A stretch of DNA of 64,000 nucleotides from Glutamicibacter protophormiae (GTDB lineage: Bacteria > Actinomycetota > Actinomycetes > Actinomycetales > Micrococcaceae), in assembly GCF_014647495.1 (NCBI RefSeq), contig NZ_BMPH01000003.1, positions 248,001 to 312,000 on the forward strand, written 5' to 3'. Shown in pieces: positions 45,024 through 52,390 of the stretch. The translations under genes were made by a program, and so were the position numbers. The notes below the pieces were generated by a model. It searched no databases. It was given only the letters and a program-made list of their open reading frames with translations, and had not been told where the DNA came from. Position 1 is the first letter of the stretch. Each line of letters starts with the position of its first letter.

Positions 45024-45620
45024 TTAGTTCTCGTTCCTCGAGTCCGATTCCTCGTCGAGCTGTTCGCTCCTGGTTTTCACCTTCGGATGCGCTGCCAATT
45101 GCTCTATCGGCGGGGCCGGGTACTTCTCGGCTTCGGCGCCGTGGAATTCGATGATGCTGTCATCCGGCCCGGTCTTCTGTTCCTGGCCAAGGTTACTTTC
45201 AGAGGAGACACCGCGACTTTGGTGCCGAGAAATTTTCGTAGGTTCTGAGCTGGTGCGTTCTGCATTGCTGCCTGCTTCGAGGTCGACGAGGACCCGAACC
45301 ATCTCTACGACTGCTTTCCGCGATTTAGGCGAGAGGTTGTCTGCGCCTGGTGGGAGTTCGTCTGCGAGTGGCGGGCCCGGGACTGGTTGTCCCGCTGCTG
45401 TGAACGCCACAGAATCCTCAACGCCGGCAAGCCAGGCAATCGCACGAAGGGTTTGTTCGCCTGGAACAGACTTGTACGTGTTGCTCCGAATTTGGTTCAA
45501 AGTCGTGTAGGTGATTTTGAGACCAGCCTCTTGAGCCTTGAAGGCAAGTTGCCGGGCAGACGTTTGGTGTCGCTCGACCGCCATCTCTATGAGGCCCTTG
45601 AGGGAATCTGTATCGTTCAC
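45024..45620 (-). CDS. Probable phage repressor (HTH, XRE-like)
   Basis: The product of about 198 residues has an N-terminal HTH domain (KGLIEMAVERHQTSARQLAFKAQEAG and TYTTLNQIRSNTYKSVPGEQTLRAIAWLAGV), close to immunity repressors of actinophages. A Pro-rich link and a long polar, probably disordered tail follow. GTG 45620 has GGAAAG about 8 nt upstream; the GTG at 45626 is too near. It is read leftward, divergent from the XRE gene, with three related 9-bp sites between, the layout of a lysis-lysogeny switch. It lacks an S24 peptidase domain, so release may depend on the ImmA protein or the antirepressor. Confidence 0.78.
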   Translation of the reverse strand: MNDTDSLKGLIEMAVERHQTSARQLAFKAQEAGLKITYTTLNQIRSNTYKSVPGEQTLRAIAWLAGVEDSVAFTAAGQPVPGPPLADELPPGADNLSPKSRKAVVEMVRVLVDLEAGSNAERTSSEPTKISRHQSRGVSSESNLGQEQKTGPDDSIIEFHGAEAEKYPAPPIEQLAAHPKVKTRSEQLDEESDSRNEN

Positions 45621-45682
45621 AACCACGACTTTCCTAGATGAACTCTCGCTTGCTCAATTCCCTGAACTTTGCAGGTGAAAAG

Positions 45683-45771
45683 TAACAAGTTCATCATCCC
45701 AATAATTTCGCGGGTAAATCCACTTTTCGACTTGACAACTTGGTGAGTAGTGAATGATAGTTAACTTGTCA
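45683..45771. promoter_or_regulatory. Switch region: early promoter and three operator half-sites
   Basis: TTGACA (45732-45737) and GATAGT (45756-45761), 18 bp apart, form a rightward promoter. Three copies of a TGACAAGTT-like word lie at 45683-45691, 45733-45741 (over the -35) and 45763-45771 (reversed, after the -10). A protein on the last two would block the early promoter. Confidence 0.6.
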
Positions 45772-45846
45772 GATCGAAAAGTGGAAGGAATACTGGTTAT
45801 GCGTGGAACGCGTCGTCATCTCAATCTCGTTCGAAAGGAGAGCTGG

Positions 45847-46122
45847 ATGCGTGTTATCGATCCCGCTGCGCTGAGGCGCAAGCGGATAAATCAGCGGTTC
45901 AGCCAGCGTGACCTAGCTGGCCTGGTCCGTCGCTCGCAGGCTACGATCCACCAGCTGGAGACCGGCAAGATGAAGACCCTCACCGAGGATCTGGCTCTGT
46001 TGATCGCTGCTCGGTTATTCACCGACTGGGAGGACTTGTTCATCCTTGAGGAGCATGAAGTTGCGCCTCGTGTGACAAGTGGGGGATCATCCGGCGTCAA
46101 CTCGGCGGTGAACGCGGCATGA
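45847..46122 (+). CDS. XRE-family regulator (Cro-like)
   Basis: The product of about 91 residues is mostly one HTH domain: RRKRINQRFSQRDLAGLVRRSQATIHQLETGKMKTLTEDLALLIAARL. ATG 45847 was chosen for AAAGGAG 5 nt upstream; the frame is open from 45754, but that start would overlap the promoter. It is the first rightward gene after the switch, the position of Cro or of an early activator. Its TGA overlaps the next start (ATGA). Confidence 0.82.
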   Translation: MRVIDPAALRRKRINQRFSQRDLAGLVRRSQATIHQLETGKMKTLTEDLALLIAARLFTDWEDLFILEEHEVAPRVTSGGSSGVNSAVNAA

Positions 46123-46868
46123 GTGTCGACGAAGCCAAGAGCAACCTGCAAGCTCAGCTCGACTCCCAGGCGCTCGCCGCCCAGGTAACTGTCTCCCGGG
46201 ATGAACTTGAAAAGTTGCTCGATTGGGCGGACTCCGCCAGTCGAACTATCGGCGAGTTCGTCGCCTGGGCCAATTCGTGCCCGGCAAACGAAGAGCCCCC
46301 AGCAGTTGCACCTGCTGAGGGCGGATCGGGAGTAGGCACGCTGTGGATTCCCGAGTCGGCAACGCTAGACGATCTTGTGTCAGCTCTCGGTCCCGGCGAG
46401 TTTCCGACCATCGATCAGGATATGTCCGAGGTCGTCAAAAGTTTCGAAGATGGCTCCCTTTATCCGCTCGACGTCGATCGTGTTGTCCAGGAGGGTTGCC
46501 GCGTAGTTGAAAGAGATCTGGCTAGCCCTCGTGATGAGGTACGAGACAGCCGGGCGGTCATCCTCTGTAGGAATGAAGACGAAGCGGAAAGCGGCGTGCT
46601 TGTTAAGAAGTTCGCACACTGCAACGTCAAGGGCAGCAAAGATCAGGTCCGCGTTTGCTTCAGCAGTGATGACGTCGGCTCCGTTGAGATTCATTTTGGC
46701 CATCAGATTTCCCTCTCGGTAGTTGGAGCACCGGATGGTGCGGGTGTTGGAACCTCTGAGTCTACCGAGAGGGGTCAAACTCCGACCTTGTCGGAAAAAG
46801 AAATGCCCTCAGCAGTTGCACCTGCCGAGGGCGACGAAACCAAAAACCAGTCTGCAAGAAAGGTGTGA
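46119..46868 (+). CDS. Hypothetical early phage protein with an embedded antisense gene
   Basis: The frame of 249 codons starts with a plausible helical protein (MSVDEAKSNLQAQLDSQ, VSRDELEKLLDWADSAS). Residues from about 105 to 205 run antisense to a better-looking minus-strand gene and are less protein-like. The segment PAVAPAEG occurs twice, at the two hairpins 510 bp apart. The original gene may have been an 80-residue protein that was lengthened in frame by the insert. It starts with ATGA overlap to the XRE gene. Confidence 0.45.
   Translation: MSVDEAKSNLQAQLDSQALAAQVTVSRDELEKLLDWADSASRTIGEFVAWANSCPANEEPPAVAPAEGGSGVGTLWIPESATLDDLVSALGPGEFPTIDQDMSEVVKSFEDGSLYPLDVDRVVQEGCRVVERDLASPRDEVRDSRAVILCRNEDEAESGVLVKKFAHCNVKGSKDQVRVCFSSDDVGSVEIHFGHQISLSVVGAPDGAGVGTSESTERGQTPTLSEKEMPSAVAPAEGDETKNQSARKV
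46295..46322 (-). terminator. Hairpin copy 1, downstream of the antisense gene
   Basis: 11-bp stem with one wobble pair (46295-46305 with 46312-46322), loop TTGCAC. Read leftward it is followed by TCTTCGTTT, so it can end the leftward gene. A near copy lies at 46805-46832. Confidence 0.6.
46380..46703 (-). CDS. Leftward hypothetical gene nested in the early operon
   Basis: The 107-residue product (MAKMNLNGADVITAEANADLIFAALDVAVCELL, FVFIPTEDDRPAVSYLITRA) has regular hydrophobic spacing and better codon use than the opposing frame. ATG 46703 has GAGGG 7 nt upstream. It is bounded by two copies of one hairpin that both work as leftward terminators, so it has the form of a self-contained unit (a moron) turned against the operon. 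I do not recognise the family. It may be expressed in the lysogen. Confidence 0.6.
   Translation of the reverse strand: MAKMNLNGADVITAEANADLIFAALDVAVCELLNKHAAFRFVFIPTEDDRPAVSYLITRASQISFNYAATLLDNTIDVERIKGAIFETFDDLGHILIDGRKLAGTES
46711..46773 (-). promoter_or_regulatory. 12-bp inverted repeat around the antisense gene's promoter
   Basis: CCCTCTCGGTAG (46711-46722) and CTACCGAGAGGG (46762-46773) are perfect inverted copies 39 bp apart. Leftward, TAGACT overlaps the distal arm, and the proximal arm contains the ribosome site. It could be an operator pair, or an RNA stem that hides the ribosome site. Confidence 0.45.
46805..46832 (-). terminator. Hairpin copy 2, upstream of the antisense gene
   Basis: 11-bp stem with one mismatch pair (46805-46815 with 46822-46832), loop TTGCAC. 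Leftward it is followed by ATTTCTTTTT. It is almost the same sequence as copy 1, exactly 510 bp away. Confidence 0.6.
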
Positions 46869-46873
46869 TTTCA

Positions 46874-47167
46874 ATGCCCAGTGTAATCGGTTTCCCGATC
46901 CAGGGTGCAGGAAACTGCCCCGGCACTATCGACGTGGAACCAGGCGTGCCTGTCGAATCCCGTCCCGTCCGGCTCCTGTACACCGTTGCCGATACCGCGG
47001 AACTGCTATCCATTGGCCTGTCTTCGGTCTACGACCTGATCAACGCCGGCGACTTGCCAAAGGTCATGGTCGGCACCCGCGGCAAGACCACTCGCATCGC
47101 CGCGACTGACATCCAGGCATACATCGACAACCAGAGAGTAGTGGCGGAGTCATCGTGGGCAATGTGA
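46874..47167 (+). CDS. Excisionase-type helix-turn-helix protein
   Basis: The product of about 97 residues ends in a MerR/excisionase-like domain: YTVADTAELLSIGLSSVYDLINAGDLPKVMVG then TTRIAATDIQAYIDNQR. This is the helix-turn-helix_17 pattern of phage excisionases and replication-control proteins. ATG 46874 has AAAGG about 10 nt upstream; GTG 46865 is the alternative. It overlaps the next gene by 13 bp. It may direct excision with the integrase. Confidence 0.75.
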   Translation: MPSVIGFPIQGAGNCPGTIDVEPGVPVESRPVRLLYTVADTAELLSIGLSSVYDLINAGDLPKVMVGTRGKTTRIAATDIQAYIDNQRVVAESSWAM

Positions 47168-47517
47168 ACCGAACCTACGCCGACGGCGGCAGGGTGACCG
47201 GCAGCTCGTCTAAGGGCAAGGTCTTGATCATTCCGGAGGGCCGTGGGCTCGCCGTCGCTGAGCTGGATATCAAGTGGCGCCACTACCCGAAGGCCGACAA
47301 GGCGATCCAGGCGCGCAAGGCTGCGGCGTTATGGGCGAACTACTTCTACCGGGCCGCGACCGCCGACGTGTTTGTCGACATGGGGTCGATCAGTCCGGCC
47401 GATCCGGACGGCAAGGGCGGGATCTTCCTTGGCAGGAAGCGCACCCACGACTTCACTGTTCTGGAGGATTTGCCTGAGCCGGTGCCAGCAGCGTCCCTAT
47501 TTGGGGGTGGACGCTGA
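47155..47517 (+). CDS. Hypothetical phage protein
   Basis: The 120-residue product has a Ser/Gly-rich start and a central region WRHYPKADKAIQARKAAALWANYFYRAATADVFVDMG, which is probably helical. No motif is recognised. GTG start inside the end of the excisionase-like gene; the stop TGA overlaps the next ATG. Confidence 0.65.
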   Translation: MGNVNRTYADGGRVTGSSSKGKVLIIPEGRGLAVAELDIKWRHYPKADKAIQARKAAALWANYFYRAATADVFVDMGSISPADPDGKGGIFLGRKRTHDFTVLEDLPEPVPAASLFGGGR

Positions 47518-47726
47518 TGAGCGCCGGAACGATTATCGCCCGCGCAACGAGGCGCATGTGGCTGATCTGGATGCCGGCTATCTTCGCAGTCCTGGCCGTC
47601 GCAGTGATGACAGCTTCGATGCAGAACGGGTTGAGCGTGCTGGCCATCATGGTGGCCGGCGGGCTCGTGCTCATGTCCTTGGGGGACTGGTTCTCCGCCG
47701 AACTCGCAGCTAACCGCGCCAGCTGA
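47517..47726 (+). CDS. Small membrane protein
   Basis: The 69-residue product has two transmembrane helices (about 14-33 and 38-58). It overlaps the previous stop by 1 base (TGATG). Such small membrane proteins are frequent in early phage operons; function unknown. Confidence 0.65.
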   Translation: MSAGTIIARATRRMWLIWMPAIFAVLAVAVMTASMQNGLSVLAIMVAGGLVLMSLGDWFSAELAANRAS

Positions 47727-47784
47727 CCGCTGGCACCACACACTCTCTTTTTTCTTTCTCTCGACACACCTTATGGAGGATTTC

Positions 47785-49296
47785 GTGTCTCAAAAACCAG
47801 GTGAACTCAGAATACTGCCGGTCTCGGCCATCCACCCGGACCCGAAGAACCCGCGCGAAGACATGGGCGACATCGACGGCCTGGCGCATGAGCTGAAGAC
47901 CATCGGCCAGTTCGACTCGATCACCGTGTACCCGCATCCGGAGCTCGACGGGGACTACATGATCCAAGGTGGCCACCGCCGCCACGCCGCCGCGCTGCGC
48001 GCCGGCCTGACCGAGCTCAAGTGCGAGATCGTGCCTTCCCCGGAGAACGCCGCACTCGACTTGTACACCGAGGCCCTGTCTACCGGCACCAACCACATGC
48101 CGCTCGACAGCATGGGCCAGTCCAAGTCGCTGCAGGGCATGCTGACCGAGGGGAAGTCCGAGGCATGGATCTCGAAGAACTTCAACATCCCCAAAGCAGA
48201 GGTGAAGCCCCGCGCCCGCCTGGCCGACAACCCGCGGGTCGCTCAGATCCACGCCCGCGGCACCATCGACCTGCTCAGCGCCGCCGCAGTCCTCGACGTC
48301 GAGGAAGAGACTGGCGATACCAGCATTTTCGACGGCATTGTTGACGATCTGGAAGCTTCCCACTGGAAGAAGGACCAGATGGAAGTGAACCGTCTGATCG
48401 AGCAGAAGAAGCAGAACGCCCGCCGCGACACCCTCCGCGCCGAGCTGACCGAGCAGGGCGCCGTCGAAATCGACTCGCAGAACCGCTACAGCGGCAAGTG
48501 GGCCAAGACCGAGCAGGTGCTCGACGTGGCCGGCCATGTGGCGGCGGGGCATCAGTTCGATGTGAGCACCCCGGATTCCGTGGACTGGTGGGAGAAATCC
48601 AAGGCCGCGGCCAAGGCGAAGGCCTCCCCGGAAGAGAAGGCGCGCCGGGAGAACATCCGTCGCCTGGACGGCGTCCTACCGATCGCGCAGCGCGCCCGCC
48701 ACAAGTTCGTGATCGACAAGATCCGCGACCGCAAGGGCATCGAGGACCGCAACGCGCGCGGCCTGCTGGTTTCCATGATCTTCCAGGAAGCCCGCGGCGA
48801 CTACGAGACGTTTAAGCGTCAAGCCATTGGCGAGGCCGTGGGCCTCCCGTTCCCGGAACTCGAAGATGATCAGACAAACCGAGCCCCGGAGGTGGAGGAT
48901 GCCCGGAAACGGTGGGAGGCCGAGGCGCGCAAGGTAGCGCTGGGCTTGACCCTGCAGCAGCTTTCGCTACTCCTGGCCTACGTGCCGGTGGCAATCACAG
49001 ACCGGAACCTGGGCAAGACGAATTGGTACATGCGCGACTCGTGGGAGAAGGAGAACCGCTGGGCTCCGCTCTCGCGCTGGTACCAGCAGCTGATCGACTT
49101 CGCCGGATACCTGCCGTCCGAGGACGAAGCAGAAATGATCCGGATCGCACAGCAGACCCGCGAGAACGCGCTCAACGACGTTCACCTGAACACGGCGACC
49201 TGCAAGAACTGCAACCAGGAAGTCGTCTCCGACAAGCACTGGGCCGGGATTTGCGCCGAGTGCGCGCCGGCCATCGACGGAATCGAGGTGGCCTAA
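47785..49296 (+). CDS. ParB-like nuclease/partition-domain protein with C-terminal zinc ribbon
   Basis: The 503-residue product starts with a ParB/Srx fold: LRILPVSAIHPDPKNPRED, then MIQGGHRRHAAALRAGL (GGHRR at 62-66) and the HTH-like SQSKSLQGML region with IDLLSAAAVLDVEE. A long charged middle follows, and the end has a four-Cys ribbon CKNCNQEV and CAECAP. GTG 47785 has GGAGG 5 nt upstream. No ParA is nearby, so plasmid-type partition is unlikely; a role in phage DNA handling or transcription is more likely. Confidence 0.85.
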   Translation: MSQKPGELRILPVSAIHPDPKNPREDMGDIDGLAHELKTIGQFDSITVYPHPELDGDYMIQGGHRRHAAALRAGLTELKCEIVPSPENAALDLYTEALSTGTNHMPLDSMGQSKSLQGMLTEGKSEAWISKNFNIPKAEVKPRARLADNPRVAQIHARGTIDLLSAAAVLDVEEETGDTSIFDGIVDDLEASHWKKDQMEVNRLIEQKKQNARRDTLRAELTEQGAVEIDSQNRYSGKWAKTEQVLDVAGHVAAGHQFDVSTPDSVDWWEKSKAAAKAKASPEEKARRENIRRLDGVLPIAQRARHKFVIDKIRDRKGIEDRNARGLLVSMIFQEARGDYETFKRQAIGEAVGLPFPELEDDQTNRAPEVEDARKRWEAEARKVALGLTLQQLSLLLAYVPVAITDRNLGKTNWYMRDSWEKENRWAPLSRWYQQLIDFAGYLPSEDEAEMIRIAQQTRENALNDVHLNTATCKNCNQEVVSDKHWAGICAECAPAIDGIEVA

Positions 49297-49724
49297 TGTC
49301 TCCGGGCCAAGTTTCCGACGAACTGGGCAAGCCACCCGCGCCAGCAGTCGATCCTGGCCGGATCCGCTCGCAGGCCCAGCACCCTGCGACGGCCGGCACC
49401 GCACCAAAGCAACGGGTCGTGGATCTGGACCGCGGGCATGAGCAGATCCTGCCAGCGCTCAAGCACGTGCTCAGCTACCCTCGCACCACAGTTCGCGCTG
49501 TGCCTGGTGTGAAGCCCGGGGAGACGATCTACGTCGCGAAGGTCTGGGTCGCACCGGGCCGACCAGCGCGGGTCAACGCTCGCTCGGTTACCAAGTCCAC
49601 GGGTTCCCGATCTGAAGTGTTCTGGTGGGCGCAGCGGGCAACGGAGCACTTCCGTGACATCACCGAGTTTCACCGCACCGGCGAGCTGGGCCGGCCGCAC
49701 AGAAGATGGGCGCCCCAGTGGTAA
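49296..49724 (+). CDS. Hypothetical phage protein
   Basis: The 142-residue product has a Pro/Ala-rich first third and a basic C-terminal domain (TTVRAVPGVKPGETIYVAKVWVAPGRPARVNAR) that looks like a small beta fold. TAATG overlap with the ParB-like gene; overlaps the WhiB gene start by 19 bp. Function unknown. Confidence 0.65.
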   Translation: MSPGQVSDELGKPPAPAVDPGRIRSQAQHPATAGTAPKQRVVDLDRGHEQILPALKHVLSYPRTTVRAVPGVKPGETIYVAKVWVAPGRPARVNARSVTKSTGSRSEVFWWAQRATEHFRDITEFHRTGELGRPHRRWAPQW

Positions 49725-50077
49725 CCAGAGGCAGCGCGAGCACGGTGAAGTACCAGCTGGCAACGCACTCCGACACCATCGACTGGCGCCAGGAAGCGGA
49801 GTGCAGGAAGCACTACGACCTGCTGCGCGGCGGGGGAGACCCGTGGTTCCCTCCACCAGGTAAGTCAACGGAGGTCAACGACAAGGCCTTGAAAATTTGC
49901 TTCAGCTGCCCGGTCCAGCAGCAATGCCTGGAATATGCGCTGGAGAAGAAAGAACTCAAAGCCGGGATCTTCGGGGGCAAGACCCCGACCGAACGGCAGT
50001 ACATCTTCAAGAAACAACAGCAGGCCAAGGGCATCAAGACCAAGACCCGGAAGAAACGAAAGGCGAAAACATCATGA
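49706..50077 (+). CDS. WhiB-family iron-sulfur transcription factor
   Basis: The 123-residue protein has the four cluster cysteines Cys33, Cys65, Cys68 and Cys74 (AECRKH and CFSCPVQQQC), the turn GIFGGKTPTER and a very basic tail (KTKTRKKRKAKTS) for DNA contact. WhiB proteins bind a 4Fe-4S cluster and act with the main sigma factor; phage members can switch off host genes. Its end overlaps the clamp gene start (ATGA). Confidence 0.93.
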   Translation: MGAPVVTRGSASTVKYQLATHSDTIDWRQEAECRKHYDLLRGGGDPWFPPPGKSTEVNDKALKICFSCPVQQQCLEYALEKKELKAGIFGGKTPTERQYIFKKQQQAKGIKTKTRKKRKAKTS

Positions 50078-51345
50078 TTACCGCACCAGAAGCACTAGAA
50101 GCAGTCTCCAGAAGAACCGCCGGCGCAGACACCGGCAACGTCGCCGTGACCATCCCGGCCCGCGAGCTGCTGGCCATGCTGAAGAAGATCCGCATCGTCG
50201 GACGTATGCCGGCGCCGTTCCTCACTCTAACGGCACTGCGCTTCCAGGAGTCCGGCTGGCTGGAAGCCACGACTTTCGATTACCAGACCAGCCTGCGCAT
50301 CACCCGCGGCGAGGCAACGGGCGAGACGGTGCACGAACGGCTCATCGCAGGGAACTATGTCATCAACACCCTGACAGAGCTGGTGCGCGGCGCGGCCAAG
50401 GATTTGGACGTCACGCTCAAGTGGGAGTGGAAGGCCAAGGACTCGATCAGCCTGCTGACACTGGAAGCCGATGGGTTCGAAATCGCGGTGCCATCGTCGC
50501 TCGCCAGCGCGTCCCAGGCAGAGGAGTTCGGAACTATCGCCGACTGGAAGAACGCGCTGGGTCAGGAGCAAATCGCTGGGGCAGTGGTCGATGTGCAGGC
50601 ATTCCGCGACCTGCTCGACTCGGTAGCTCACACGGCGAGCAAGGATGACACCTTGCCGGTCCTGACCGCGATCAACGTCGTATTCTCCGCGGACCGCATC
50701 ACCGCGTACGCCACCGACCGGTACCGGCTGGCGCGGGCCTGGATCCCTTCACCCGTCTCTTTCGAGGGGAGCTTCCTGATCAAGTTGTCCGAGTGGAATC
50801 GGATCCGGGTTCTCATGGACAAGCCGGGGGACATGCACCTGCTTTTGATGGGCTCGGGTGGATACAGCCAGTTCGAAGCGGTGCACTTCTCCGGGAAGGA
50901 CTTCGTCGTCAACGCTCTGACCGTCAACGGTGAATACCCGAAGCTGCGCGACCTGTTCGCCAAGGAATACTCGTCGCACATGGTGTTCTCGGCCGCGGCC
51001 ATGAAACGAGCTTCCCGGGTCATCGGGTCGACCACCGAACGGAACCAGCCTTTCGAGCTGACCAGCGCCGAGGATCGCACTGCGCTTCGAATCAGTACCA
51101 CCTGGGAAGAGAACCCGGCGAAGTCGCCGCTGATCCCGGCGGAGGGTGAAGCCGACGTGCGAACTGCGTTCAACCCGTACTTCTACCAGGATGCGCTCAG
51201 AGCGCTGCCCGGCGACAAGGTGCGTCTCTCGTTCGCAACGATGGCTCAGCCTGTCCGGATCACCAGCGGTCTGGAACCCCTCGACTCGGTCGTGCTGGAA
51301 CAGCTGGTTATGCCGGTTCGCCTGCCGCCGAAGCAAGACAAATAG
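50074..51345 (+). CDS. dnaN: DNA polymerase III beta-clamp homologue
   Basis: The 423-residue protein resembles the sliding clamp. Domain starts are visible at VTIPARELLAMLKKIRIV, VDVQAFRDLLDSVAHTASKDDTLPVLTAINVVF (ending TAYATDRYRLARA) and FLIKLSEWNRIRVL. The end LVMPVRL matches the clamp's C-terminal M-P-x-R peptide. Similarity is moderate, so it is a phage version and not a recent host copy. It could load phage replication onto host polymerase. Overlaps the WhiB gene by 4 bp. Confidence 0.88.
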   Translation: MITAPEALEAVSRRTAGADTGNVAVTIPARELLAMLKKIRIVGRMPAPFLTLTALRFQESGWLEATTFDYQTSLRITRGEATGETVHERLIAGNYVINTLTELVRGAAKDLDVTLKWEWKAKDSISLLTLEADGFEIAVPSSLASASQAEEFGTIADWKNALGQEQIAGAVVDVQAFRDLLDSVAHTASKDDTLPVLTAINVVFSADRITAYATDRYRLARAWIPSPVSFEGSFLIKLSEWNRIRVLMDKPGDMHLLLMGSGGYSQFEAVHFSGKDFVVNALTVNGEYPKLRDLFAKEYSSHMVFSAAAMKRASRVIGSTTERNQPFELTSAEDRTALRISTTWEENPAKSPLIPAEGEADVRTAFNPYFYQDALRALPGDKVRLSFATMAQPVRITSGLEPLDSVVLEQLVMPVRLPPKQDK

Positions 51346-51401
51346 GCCGTCAATCCTTGTTTCACAGAAAACAAACCAAAAACATTGTATTGGAGGAAAT
51401 C

Positions 51402-52190
51402 GTGACCGAGATTCAGACCCACATCTACGAGGACGAAGAAGTGCGCACCCTTCTCGTCGACGGGCAGCCCTGCTTCATCGCGAATGACCTGTGCGAAGTG
51501 CTCGGGTTGGCCAATCCGCGCACCAGCCTCGCTTTGCTCGACGAGGACGAAAAGGGTGTACACACTATGGACACCCTTGGCGGAGACCAGCAGATGGCCT
51601 ACGTGACCGAAGCCGGGATGTACTCGCTGGTGCTGCGCTCGCGCAAGCCGGAAGCGAAGGTGTTCAAGCGGTGGCTGACGCACGAGGTGCTTCCAGAGAT
51701 TCGACGCACCGGCATGTACGCGGTCAAACCGAAGACCCTGGAAGAGCGTGCTCTGGAAATCGTGGGGGAGCTGCAGTCCGTCGTCGCCAATCAGGCGCAG
51801 GAGCTGGAAGCCGCCCGCCCGAAGGTAGCCCAGATCGACATGTACCGGCAGGCCGAGGGCCTGCAGACGATCAGTGACCTCGCCAACCAGCTGCAGGTAT
51901 GGGCGCAGTCCAACGCGCCTGCCGCAAGGGTGCGGCACCAGGATGTATTCGACCTTGCCGGCGAACTGCACATCATCATCCGCGGGGAGACCGTCCGCCG
52001 CAACCAGGCCACCGCGCAGGCGGTCAAGGCTGACTGGGTCAAGGTCAAGGAATCCATCATCGGTTCCGGCGACAGAGAGCGCGTCGTGTTCTCGGTCAGA
52101 CTCACGCACCGCGGTGCCGGACGTCTCTGGGACGCCGCTATCGCACGCCTGTCCGCAGGCGAACCCATCTACAGGAAGAAGGCAAGCTAA
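51402..52190 (+). CDS. Phage antirepressor with Bro-N domain
   Basis: The 262-residue product has an N-terminal Bro-N domain (VRTLLVDGQPCFIANDLCEVLGLANPRTSL, YVTEAGMYSLVLRSRKPEAKVFKRWLTHEVLPEIRRTG). The C-terminal half is predicted helical, with VRHQDVFDLAGELHI, possibly a second DNA- or repressor-binding domain. Antirepressors release the lysogenic repressor during induction. GTG 51402 has GGAGG 6 nt upstream. It may work with the ImmA protein against the repressor at 45.0 kb. Confidence 0.88.
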   Translation: MTEIQTHIYEDEEVRTLLVDGQPCFIANDLCEVLGLANPRTSLALLDEDEKGVHTMDTLGGDQQMAYVTEAGMYSLVLRSRKPEAKVFKRWLTHEVLPEIRRTGMYAVKPKTLEERALEIVGELQSVVANQAQELEAARPKVAQIDMYRQAEGLQTISDLANQLQVWAQSNAPAARVRHQDVFDLAGELHIIIRGETVRRNQATAQAVKADWVKVKESIIGSGDRERVVFSVRLTHRGAGRLWDAAIARLSAGEPIYRKKAS

Positions 52191-52390
52191 TGACCGTTGA
52201 AGAATTGCTGGGAAGCGTGGCCGGGCTCATTGAGCAGTACGGCCCAATCATCATCGTGCTGTACTGCGTCTTCGCGGTCGTAGTGCTCGGCCTGGTAATC
52301 ACCATTTTCGTTTTCGTGCTGCGACAGTTCCACCGCATAAATCGTGACTTCGACGATTTCGACCGACGCCACCGGGGTGGTCGGTGGTGA
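52190..52390 (+). CDS. Small membrane protein
   Basis: The 66-residue product has one long helix (about residues 19-43, IIIVLYCVFAVVVLGLVITI) and a charged tail (HRINRDFDDFDRRHRGGRW). The start overlaps the antirepressor stop (TAATG). Function unknown. Confidence 0.62.
   Translation: MTVEELLGSVAGLIEQYGPIIIVLYCVFAVVVLGLVITIFVFVLRQFHRINRDFDDFDRRHRGGRW

Noticed and set aside
47785-49296. ParB-like gene as evidence for a plasmid-type (phage-plasmid) state
   Set aside because: No ParA and no parS-like repeats are seen, and an integrase with an adjacent tRNA supports chromosomal integration.
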